A stretch of 64,000 bases of DNA, from contig CM022391.1 of assembly GCA_011833715.1 (NCBI GenBank), positions 4,278,001-4,342,000 of the forward strand, in the 5' to 3' direction. This document shows positions 12,901-21,449 of this stretch, one piece after another; the first letter of the stretch is position 1; each line of letters starts with the position of its first letter. A program made the position numbers and the translations under genes. This DNA comes from Carcinoscorpius rotundicauda (Eukaryota; Arthropoda; Merostomata; Xiphosura; Limulidae). A model generated the notes under the pieces. That model saw only the letters and a program-made list of their open reading frames with translations, was not told the origin of the DNA and searched no databases.

Positions 12901-15900
12901 GAAATTAATTGGAAGTGATATTTGATGAATGTAGATTAAGACTTAGTGTATTCCCAGTGTAATGTGGGCCCTACTTTATCAGTTACCTTCCAAACCTAGC
13001 ATACCTTTTGTATCCCACGTTATAGGATGTAACCTGGGGATCCTTTAATTTATGTTATCTCTGGTTTGATTTTTGTTTGATCTTAATTTTATTCATTAAA
13101 AATAATCGTTTTGACTAAAGAATAAATGAAATATTTAACATTGTTTCATCAACATCCATAATAGTTTGGATTTTCCATTTTTCATTGTCCTTCCTATTCT
13201 TTAAAAACCTAAATATTAGGTAATATTTTAAGTCAACTTCATTGTTTTTTGTTACTGTTTGAAACATGCAAATATCTTTTCCTAACAATTTATTATTTCA
13301 ACCAAGACAAACAAAAGTGGTTAGTGTAGTGGAGTCTGTAGAATTTTTTACTCTGATTAACACAAGTCCTCTTACTAAAACAACTGTAATGATCATTGAT
13401 GTTGATGGAACAATCAGTCAAATTTTTCTTTTATTCTTTTACCACAATTTTAAACATGGCAGTCAGGCTTGTTTTTTGTTAAGTAGTTTTCAGCTTCTTG
13501 AAATACTTATTCTGTAATTACAGAAAGCATTATTTTTGCTTGCAGCAGTGAGAACATAGAATTAAGTATAATTTTGGTTTTAAACAGACCCAGTTCATGC
13601 TCTATTCGTACCTCTCTACGTTTGTGTATCATTAATGATTATTTCACGGGTGTATAAAATTTCATCTAAGAAAAATAAAAAAATGGAAAGTTTAAGAATG
13701 GGTTATTTAAATACGATTGAAAGTCTGTAACCATTTGAAACTATGCATCACTTTTATTTAAATTTAATTTTAAATAGCAGCATATCAAAGCATTTATTTT
13801 GGTTACAAATATTTTTTGTTTTGAAATACTATTTTTTTAAAGTTGTATGTATTTTTGTCTTTATTCCAACATGTTTCTGTAACTTTATTTATGAAATATT
13901 TATTCAAAAGTGTTTTTCTGTTCACTATTTATACTTTGTTTGGTTTGTAGGTTGATATGATTTGGTTTTTTGTATATTTTGTTTGCTAAAGCATAAGATT
14001 TTGTCTTCTGAAGCTCTTATATTGGTTTTTGTTAAAAGAATAAAAAGACCTCTTCCCAGCAACTTGTCAGATCCTTTTGTTTGACCACCTGAAGTATTTT
14101 TCTACTGTGTATAAATCGTTTGTTTTTACTTCTCTCTCTCTCTCTTTAGGCTCAGCAAAGAGAGGAATCCTTTGAGTTACAAGTCCGTTCATTGACTGCT
14201 AGGCTTAAGGAGGTGAGCTCATAGAATTTAAAATGTTTTGAGCTTTTATATATACATTTCTTTTTTCTTTTACTATACACAGGCTCTCCAAAAGGAAGAA
14301 TCGTACCATCAACAAATTCGGCAATTATCAGACAGACTTCAGGAGGTATGGCAAAACTTGGCAGAACACTAACCTTGCAAATCTAATACTAATATATAAC
14401 AAAGACCTTCTTGAAGTTGTTTGAGCAAACAACTTGCAGTTTTGCCTTAACTAACTTGCATACAATGACACTAACAGCTTTATCAGTAGCCATGTTCAGT
14501 ATTAACTGAAGGGTGAGGGGCTGCCTTGTGATCTTCTTATCCACTTCTAGTTAACTTTTAAAATATTTTAAACTGAACTACTGTATTCAGCCGTTAACTT
14601 AATCAGCTTCAGTTTCCTCGAGTAACACAAGTTAGTTAATAACATGAGTTGTTTTTAATTTTAAGTGACATTATGGAGATTAAATACTTTGTATGTATGC
14701 ATAAAGAAATTGTTTTTCTTTTGCAATTTTCAGACTATTAATATTCTTCAAGTTGTAATTAAATAATTGTAAAATATCCTGTTCAAATAGTTTCTATTTC
14801 TTTCAGTACTCAACTGTTTTGTCTGTCTCCAGATATTGTTACTATCCTGAACAAACCAGTACAAACCTATTTAATGTGCAATTGTTGTTTAACTTGTATA
14901 TTTTTATATTTCCAGCTATAATTGCAGCTTTAGGTTTATGTTTGACTCTATTTAGGTGTTTTGTTGGTCTCTGTATGTATTAACTTTATCACAACTTTGT
15001 TGATAAAGTAGATACCTATACTAACGATTATACATGTGTAAAGTAGCTTAATTTTAAACTGACAAAATGTTTATGTAATAGGATTATTTGCTATTGTGCA
15101 AGGTTTTAAGCATTATGATGTACAGAAGAGGGTTGAAATAGAGTAGAGTTTGAATGAAGTGTATGAATAAAGTAGTAACAGCAGAAAGTTCCCATCTGTG
15201 CTTAGGCTGAGGCCCGTGCTGAGTTTGCAGAAAGATCTATGCAAAAACTGCAGAAAGAAGTGGATAGACTGGAAGGTGAGTATATCTAAACCTCGTAGTT
15301 AGAATGTGTCGGTGTTACAAAGTAATTGTATGAGACCTTTTATTCTTAATAAAGTATCCAACATTTTACCAGTTAGGTTAATCAATTTCAGATTTTGTTC
15401 TTTAGTGTAATTTGTTTACTTTTCATTGTTGTAGTGATCATTACATAAAATAACTCTAGTGTATGTGTGTTGTCTTCCTTTTAACACTTGGACATCTTTT
15501 GAAAATTGTGACAATTCTGAAGGACAACTGTGTTGTCTATGAAGGGAATCCTTGTTTTCAGTTTGTCCTCTATTTAGCAGTGTCATTTTAAGTGTTTTTA
15601 ACATCCACTGTTCAGAACTAGTGATGATTTGAATTTTGAAGCGCTAATTTGGAATTTATGCTTTAACAGATTTTTTTCTTGGCCTTATAATGTCGTGGTA
15701 CTTAACTTTTCCAGTTCAAAATATTTTTGTTCTACAATAATCCAGTCATTTCACACTAAGCCAATTTGACTGAATATATAAATTTTGTACAGATTTGTTT
15801 TGTTTTATGGTGAAATAAGTATTTTAAAGTAACTATTATTCTCTCAGAAATGCTGCCATGCTCGTGAATTTGTTTGTAAGTATAGTTAAAATAGTGTTAG

Positions 15901-18900
15901 GATGTATTATGTACTTTTTTGTTGATGTTTAAACTTTTGATTTGAAATTTTGAATGTGAAGTAAATAATGTTTTGTCTGTTAAAGGAGTTTGTTAATTGT
16001 GATGTTAGTATCAGGATAAGAAAGCTTGTTTTTATAAATTATAAACGTAGCTTAGATTGAATGTTTGGTTTAACTTGCATGTAAGCATGTTTGTTGTGAC
16101 AGATTTGATTGCATGACGGTTTTGGTGTTTGTAAAAATTTATAAATTAGAGATTTGAAATGTAAATAAATAATTTCAACAGTAGAACAGAAACTACTTAA
16201 AGATAAGATGACTTGTCAGTGTACCGTTTGTCATATTGTTAATAAGTAGAAAACAAGTACAAGAATAACACGGTACAATCTTTGAAAACAAAATGCTCAC
16301 ATAATGGCCACTTAATTTATCAAAAGTGTAACCAGTGTTTTACAGATTCTTAGTATATTTGCATTTTTTTTATTTTTTTTTTTATTATTATTAAACTATC
16401 AGGCTGTTGCATAAGAAATGTCTGAAATTCAGGTGGACATTCATTTTGTAGTGGTTGAAAGAGAAACATAAATTGTAAACTTGTCAGAATAACATGGGCT
16501 ATTGTCTGGTTAATTTTAAAGCTCACTTTATTTTTATTATTTCAGAAATTTAATTGTATTTATATTGATTTTTGTCAACATGGATAACATTGTTCATGTA
16601 GTTTTCTTTGTACAAGATCAAGCTTGGTCAACATACAGCAATCGTAGTTCGTAATATCATTCATGCATTTGGTGATGGCACTGCTAATGAGCATGCAGTA
16701 TTGGTTTTGTAGATTTCACTCTAATAACACAGCTCTTGAAAATGAGCATCGAGACCACCCTTTGGGTTTTATTAATGAGGAAGAATTGTAAGTCTTAGTT
16801 GAATTTAATACCTGCCAAATCATGTTGAGGACTTGCCACCAATGTAATGTTTGTTATTTTAGGTTTTTGACACCTTCAAGCAATTGGTAAGGTGTTAAAA
16901 AGCGAGATAAGTGAGTACCTCATGGAATGACTAAAACCTTAAAAAAAGAAAAGTTGAAATTTGTTCCTTGCTTCTTATTATCAACAAAGAGCCGTTTCTT
17001 CATGGAATTGTCATCTGTGATGAAAAGTGAATTCTTGCCAACATTCCATAATAGTGGTTTGACTATGAAGAAGCACCCAGAATCAACTTTTACCCTAAGA
17101 TGCTTGTGGTCAGTGTTTGGTGATCTTCAGTTATTGTGATAAATTATTCTTAAACCCAGAATAAACAATTGCAGCAGAGAAATATTATTGTGAACTTGAA
17201 ATTATGCAGCAAAAGATGTCCTGAAAACATCTGGCAATAATCAGTTGTAGTGGATCAATACTGCTTCAACCTCACATCTAGTATTTTACTGTTCAGAAAC
17301 TAAAATAACTTCAGGATGAAACTTCAACCACTGTATTCACCAGGTCTTTCCTTTGCAGATTATAACTTTTAAAAATTGAACATTTTTTTTAATGGAAACA
17401 AACTTTCAAACTAAATATCAATTGAAAGTGCTTTTAAAGACTTCATTACATCAAAGGATGTCCAGTTTGTTGAGAATGGCATTTATAAACCTACAACTCA
17501 TTGGTGCTTCCCACTAGTACAGCGGCAAGTCTACAGATTTACAATGCTAAAATTGGGCACGATAGGCTTAGCAGGTAGCCTGATGTGGCTTTCTTATAAG
17601 AAAAATCCACACAACTTCTTGGAAAATGTGTACTAGTCTTAAGAAGTTTACTTTGATTTAAATAAATTTACCAACAAAAAGATGTACTTATTTTACATTT
17701 TCATTTTAAAAATTTGACATTTCATATGCAACAGCCTGGTGTTAAAATGTTACTTTTAGCAGATGTGGATTTATATAACACTTTCATTTGTACTAAGTTT
17801 GCTTGTCAAAAGTGATTACTTGTTTTAGTGTTAGCTTTATGGATGTAATAACTGTTAGCAACAAGCCAACACTAGCCATAACTTTTAAACAATTATTTGT
17901 TTGGTCACTGTGAGAAAGCATACATAGATTCTCAGGGTACCAAATTTGGATTCTACTATCAGGAAGGAATTTAAAAAAAAAAAAAAAAAAAAATTATGTA
18001 TCGTGTGTTCCAGATGAGTTGATGGAAGAGCGAGAAAAGAGTCACCTTCTTCAGGAAGAGGTTGAAACAACCTTGAAAGATATTGCCTCCATGTGATTGT
18101 TAGGCCTTCAGCATGGTGAAAGGTTGGCCTGCATGATTTCCTTAGCCCCAAATATTTTTGGTTTTTATTGTGCATGAATTTAAGTTTTTTTAATAAAAAC
18201 ACTTCTACTGGTGAATGATACTGCATGCATATTTCTTTTATAATTCTGGTTGTGGTTAAAAAGTAGGTAATGTAATTTTTTTTTGTAATTAAACAAGAAG
18301 AAATGAGAATAATTACAGATAGTTTTTATTTTGCTTTATTTTATTTTAAGTGTATTCAGAATTCACTGACAAAAATTAGAAAGCACTAAAAATAACCTAG
18401 TTTGTGTATATAGATAATTTGTGTTTAACTGTACGAATGTTCTTCCCTCACCATTAGATAGCACTGTGTAAATTCCACAGTAACATTCTTATATTGGGAT
18501 AGTGCTCATAGGAGAAAATGTTGATTTTTTTACAGAAGAATGAGTATTATGGGATGGGATGTGGGCAACTTAACATGGGTGGAATTACAAAATGTCAGTT
18601 GTTAGGACGGGGCAGGAGCACATTGTTTTTGTATGTAATGCACAAATTAGCAGCTGATGTCACATTTCATATTTATTGCACTGCAAGTTGCAGAGTGTAG
18701 TTGCATGTTGTAGATGGATGGTGTTATTTTATGTTCTGCTTTTGTTTTTCAGTCTTTTGATTTGAAAAAAAACTTGTTTAAACCTCTTCCAACTGGAACT
18801 AATCTCCTGTTTTAAAATAAGTGTAATAGTTAAGATAGCACTGTTATCAGAACCTTTCCTTACGAAACATTACGGATGGGTCTCTTGTAGGATGCTGATA

Positions 18901-21449
18901 GTAAGGGTATTGTTGAAGAGTAGATGTCTAAGCATTTATATATTCTATTCTGTTACCAAAAAAAATCACGACCCTGAGCTTTCTATGTAAAATTTATAAG
19001 AATTGTCCTGAATCCTCCAGATAGTAATCCTTTGGCAGTAAGTGGGAAAATTAACCCATTCACCACAGGTTGGTCTTAAAAGTTGAAATAAAAACTACAT
19101 ATATGGACAATAATATATGCAATTAATAATTTGTACGTTTTTTAGATTTTGTTATATAAAAGGAAATGTTTAAAAAAACTTAATTTAAACATGTTACATG
19201 CACCTTCTCATTTCTTGTCACTAAATTTATTTTTTATGCCTACATTTAGTTAATAGATTCTAAACATGAGCTTTAGATACTGGCAAACTAGAATATAAAC
19301 TTAGAACTTCCAATCACTTTGATTTGCTAAGAAATCAAGTTAACTATCAAATCAACCATTGGTGTTTCTTCGTCCTCCATTCCTTCTAAACTTTTTCATT
19401 AGCTCAAACATTTTAGGGTGTTTTTTTATGGACAACTTGTACTTCACATGATTTTGGTTTGTTTTTAAATAACTTTTGAGAGAGAACATAATTTTAAGAC
19501 TGAATGGTTATGACCATGTTGTTACTTTGAAAGGTGATTGATTTATTCAAATGTATGAATTTCATTTATAAACCAAAGCAAGTTACAAATGTTTGGGGTA
19601 TACAAGTAGAGTAATTTGACATAAATTTTTCTTTTTAAATGTATATTTGAAGCCTGCAGAAAATATATTCTTTCACCCAACACTTAATCTTAGCAGTAAA
19701 AGCACAGAACAAAAGATATTCCCATCACTAACTTCACGTCAGTACTAGGAATCAGTTTTCTATGTGATTTTTATTTATTGTTCTATGTTTTAAGCATTTG
19801 AGTAAAAGTATAGTTTGCAAATTGTGGCAACTGAATTACCAGTGTAGTTTGCAAACTATTGGTGTTAAGTTAATTTGTACTTTGTAAGGCTGCTTAGGTA
19901 GGCCTATTTAGCATTTTTCTAATTGTCCAAGCTGAGATAAATTCAAAAGCAAATGTGACATTAGAAACTTTACTCAGTGTACATTCAAAAACTGAAACAA
20001 ATGTACAGTTCTACAGGATTTATTATGTTCTAGAACAGATTGTATACAAACCCTTACAACAGAAACTCTGAAAATGATGTTTATAGAAGACTAGACTTAC
20101 AATACTAAAAAACATGACTAGGTAATACTGACACCTGAGTTTTTATTGGTTGATAAACTAGTGTTGCAAAGGGAAATATCTTATAAACATGTGCTCAGAT
20201 AATATTGTACACTTATGCTGCAAAATTTTAAGTACCCCGGTATGATTACTAATATTCAAAGAATTGCAGTGTTTATTGTATTATCACTAAACCACGTACT
20301 AAATGTTTTGAGAAGTCCAAACAGCAACGATATTACTCTGTGGAATACATAAACGAGTCAGCAACTTGCACACCCTGTTGCTGGCATAAATGTTTTCACC
20401 GATTTTAGGTGCAGTGTAGTTACTCTATTTTTCAATAAAACATTTTAACATGTATTATGTGATATACTAGACATCCTAGTGTTGGAACATGGGTCGAGTT
20501 GACTGTCTTTTCTCTGGTTTGTTCATTTCAAGGATGTTGTGTTATGGTGGTGTTATGTAAACAGCATTGAAAAAAGCAGTAATTTATTGGGTTACTTCTA
20601 GGAGAGTTTTGCTTTAGTTGTTGACAGTAAAATAAAGTACAAAATAAATGCAAAATGTTAGCAGTTCAAATTCATAACGGAAGTACTTAATGGTGGAGGG
20701 GGGAAGGCAGTTACTCCTTTCATTTTGATTTTACAACTTTTCATTATACTTCTTGGGATTTATATGCAGGCTGAAGATTCAGCTTTATCATTGAATAACT
20801 GAAGTTTTCAAAAACAAATGTTTGAAATGTACTTTGGAGATTTTAAAGATTATGCAAGAGAAATGGTGTTGTTGAGATGAATAGTAATTTTAATATATTA
20901 AAACTGCTTCCACTTTAATTAATACCAAAACATTCTACACTCAACCAAATCTTTAGTAGAAATGTCATTAAAAATCAATTTTGTAAACTTTAAATCTTTA
21001 GTTAGTGTAAAAACTTTACCTTTGTGCAAACATGTATGTGAACTTTTATATACTATACCAAGCCTGTTGTGAAAGGGTTAAACTTTCAGACGTATACATT
21101 TTGATTTGTGAATAAGTGATGGTGAATTATATATTTAATTATGGGTTTGTTGTTTTCCTTACAAGTAATGTACATAAGTCTAGCCATTGACGTTTCTTCC
21201 ACTAATTTTAGATATTTAACTATAACTCATGGCTCCATCTCTTGAATGATTTCAGATCTAATTACAGCTGTAGTTCTTGAGGATTCCCTCCAATTCATTA
21301 CGACGTGCTTTTGATGTTTACTGTTTGTTACGATTATAAATTTATTAATAAATTTTTCCATTTCAGATGAACTGGTTCATCAAAAGGAAAGATACAAAGC
21401 CATCTCGCATGAATTGGACCAGACTTTTACAGAGCTTACTGGCTACTGA
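844..21449 (+). CDS. Tropomyosin gene (short-isoform first exon, alternative exons 7 and 9)
   Basis: Tropomyosin is a two-stranded alpha-helical coiled coil that lies along actin filaments and controls myosin and other actin-binding proteins. The exons 844-984, 3821-3954, 4977-5094, 6548-6618, 11061-11136, 14150-14212 or 14283-14345, 15206-15275, and 18014-18096 or 21367-21449 join with consistent phases into 251 codons plus stop. Internal exon sizes of 134, 118, 71, 76, 63, 70 and 83 bp are the conserved tropomyosin sizes. The product is heptad-patterned and Glu/Lys-rich, and with the last exon ends ...ELTGY as in arthropod tropomyosins. Vertebrate short isoforms are about 248 residues. The first exon replaces exons 1a and 2 of long (284-residue) forms, which are not in the window. 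All introns are GT-AG. The gene converges with metaxin 3.5 kb downstream. The family call is near certain; the paralogue and isoform tissue use are not known. Confidence 0.97.
985..3820 (+). other. Tropomyosin intron 1
   Basis: AT-rich sequence with no recognisable exon, transposon or RNA. Open frames in it are short and lack family resemblance. Confidence 0.8.
3821..3954 (+). CDS. Tropomyosin exon 3 (134 bp)
   Basis: Encodes residues 48 to about 92: AESEVAALNRRIQLLEDDLE followed by a helix ending ASQAADESER. This is one of the most conserved tropomyosin stretches. Acceptor TTTAAATAG, donor GTAGGT. The 134-bp length and the phase-2 end match exon 3 of animal tropomyosin genes. Confidence 0.97.
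3955..4976 (+). other. Tropomyosin intron 2
   Basis: AT-rich intron; nothing recognisable inside. Confidence 0.8.
4977..5094 (+). CDS. Tropomyosin exon 4 (118 bp)
   Basis: Encodes RQRKALENRTNLEDDKMSIL and then EAELGQARLLAEESDKKYEE (about residues 92-131). It corresponds to the family segment with LE-x-QLKEARFLAEEADKKYDE. Acceptor ACATTCAG, donor GTAAGG. Reading continues open past the donor for 87 bp, but that extension has no tropomyosin character and is intron. Confidence 0.97.
5095..6547 (+). other. Tropomyosin intron 3
   Basis: AT-rich intron with a poly-T run near 6111-6129. No element recognised. Confidence 0.75.
6548..6618 (+). CDS. Tropomyosin exon 5 (71 bp)
   Basis: Encodes MARRIAVLEADLERAEERAH plus GGE (residues 132-155), matching the family segment ...ARKLAMVEADLERAEERAE.... 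Acceptor TTTATAG, donor GTGAGA, standard 71-bp length. Only one version of this exon is seen here; vertebrate genes carry alternatives at the neighbouring position. Confidence 0.97.
6794..7036. mobile_element. Short mariner/Tc1-type MITE
   Basis: A 243-bp non-autonomous DNA element including TA at both ends. The termini read TACAGGGTGTTGGGAAAGTC and, reverse-complemented, TACAGGGTGTTCAGAAAGTC, and the match continues through a GTGCA block. The inverted repeats span about 35 bp with a few mismatches. No transposase is inside. The TA flanks suggest the Tc1/mariner superfamily. Confidence 0.85.
9230..10790. other. Unclassified tract, possibly a decayed insertion
   Basis: This stretch is visibly less AT-rich than the intron around it and has scattered, stop-interrupted open segments on both strands, such as a 77-codon one at 9331-9564 (- strand). 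No motif or terminal repeat lets me assign it to a family. It could be an old transposon or retrocopy. Confidence 0.3.
11061..11136 (+). CDS. Tropomyosin exon 6 (76 bp)
   Basis: Encodes SKVVNLEEELRIVGNNLKSL followed by EVSEEK (residues 155-180), the strongly conserved segment before exon 7. Acceptor TGTCCTGTAG, donor GTAGGC, standard 76-bp length, phase 0 at its 3' end. Confidence 0.97.
11137..14149 (+). other. Tropomyosin intron 5
   Basis: A 3-kb intron holding one Tigger-like MITE (12055-12745). A CT-repeat at about 14130-14145 doubles as the polypyrimidine tract of the exon 7a acceptor. The rest is AT-rich and unassigned. Confidence 0.75.
12055..12745. mobile_element. Tigger/pogo-like MITE, about 690 bp
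   Basis: TA-flanked inverted repeats start TACAGTCAACTCTTGCTACT on the left and, reverse-complemented, TACAGTCAACTCTCGGTACT on the right. The subterminal motif CTACTATGCCACTTTTGCTC with CGGTCCCG recurs at both ends. CAGT...ACTG ends with TA duplication are typical of pogo/Tigger elements. The interior has no intact transposase. The interior base composition is richer in G+C than the host intron, so the insertion stands out clearly. Confidence 0.88.
14150..14212 (+). CDS. Tropomyosin alternative exon 7a (63 bp)
   Basis: Encodes 21 residues, AQQREESFELQVRSLTARLK plus E (residues 181-201), phase 0 at both ends. It corresponds to the family stretch ANQREE-x-Y...IKTL-x-RLKE. Acceptor is a CT-repeat then TTTAG; donor GTGAGC. 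Its partner exon 7b begins only 70 bp later and encodes an equivalent 21 residues, so one or the other should be used. Confidence 0.93.
14283..14345 (+). CDS. Tropomyosin alternative exon 7b (63 bp)
   Basis: Encodes ALQKEESYHQQIRQLSDRLQ plus E, also 21 residues and phase 0 at both ends, with acceptor CTATACACAG and donor GTATGG. It aligns with exon 7a along its whole length (A-Q-EES----R-L--RL-E shared), so it is a tandem exon duplication. Choosing one of two exons here would swap a coiled-coil segment in the C-terminal half. Alternative exon 7 versions are known in nematode lev-11 and arthropod tropomyosins. Confidence 0.93.
14346..15205 (+). other. Tropomyosin intron 6
   Basis: 860 bp of AT-rich sequence; nothing recognised. 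A third copy of exon 7 was looked for by eye and not seen. Confidence 0.75.
15206..15275 (+). CDS. Tropomyosin exon 8 (70 bp)
   Basis: Encodes AEARAEFAERSMQKLQKEVD followed by RLE and the first base of Asp (residues 202-225). The AEARAEFAERSV-x-KLQKEVDRLED signature is diagnostic of tropomyosin. Acceptor GTGCTTAG, donor GTGAGT, standard 70-bp length. Confidence 0.98.
16399..17739 (+). mobile_element. Decayed mariner transposon
   Basis: About 1.34 kb, the usual mariner length. Inverted ends read CAGGCTGTTGCATAAGAAAT and, reverse-complemented, CAGGCTGTTGCATATGAAAT. The left end is preceded by TA; the right flank TA has decayed to TG. Broken + strand frames recall mariner transposase: an N-terminal helix-turn-helix part with IIHAFGDGTANE, a linker part with HPLGFINEEEL, and 16927-17139 with a VPHGMTK, LLSTKSRFFMEL and VMKSEF series that parallels WVPHEL, LL-R----PFL and DEKW of the catalytic region. 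The first catalytic Asp is replaced (VMKSEF) and there are many stops, so it is dead. Confidence 0.85.
17506..17622 (+). repeat. tRNA-derived SINE fragment (family C) inside the mariner
   Basis: Reads ...TACAGCGGCAAGTCTACAGA followed by TTTACAATGCTAAAAT and AGCCTGATGTGGCTTTCTTA. It matches a copy at 49762-49885 with a clearer tRNA-like B box (GGTTCGATTCCCC). Its position within the mariner shows it inserted later, or was carried by it. Confidence 0.6.
18014..18096 (+). CDS. Tropomyosin alternative terminal exon 9a
   Basis: Encodes DELMEEREKSHLLQEEVETT then LKDIASM and TGA (residues 225-251), 83 bp including stop, acceptor GTGTTCCAG. The length and phase equal those of exon 9b 3.3 kb downstream, so the two are alternative C termini. 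The end is more charged and differs from the muscle-type ELTGY terminus; it resembles cytoskeletal-type ends in position, though I cannot match it to a named isoform. A poly(A) signal follows 96 bp after the stop. Confidence 0.92.
18097..21366 (+). other. 3' UTR of exon 9a and intron to exon 9b
   Basis: AT-rich, without recognised transposon or additional terminal exon. It ends in a pyrimidine-rich TTTTTCCATTTCAG acceptor for exon 9b. Confidence 0.7.
18192..18197 (+). terminator. Poly(A) signal for the exon 9a transcript
   Basis: AATAAA about 95 bases after the exon 9a stop, in an AT-rich 3' UTR. It would let the short transcript end before exon 9b. Confidence 0.6.
21367..21449 (+). CDS. Tropomyosin alternative terminal exon 9b (muscle-type end)
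   Basis: Encodes DELVHQKERYKAISHELDQT followed by FTELTGY and TGA. This is almost the consensus arthropod tropomyosin C terminus (DELV-x-EKEKYK-I-DELDQTFAELTGY), which forms the head-to-tail overlap and binds troponin T in muscle. Acceptor CATTTCAG; 83 bp including the stop. Confidence 0.97.

Larger units (their letters stand above)
15276..18013 (+). other. Tropomyosin intron 7 (before exon 9a)
   Basis: Holds the decayed mariner element at 16399-17739 with a SINE fragment inside it. The last 60 bases include an A-run (about 17972-17992). The rest is AT-rich with no other feature. Confidence 0.75.

Noticed and set aside
17885..18226. 113-codon - strand open frame
   Set aside because: It runs antisense across tropomyosin exon 9a and contains a poly-Phe stretch from the A-run; no independent support.
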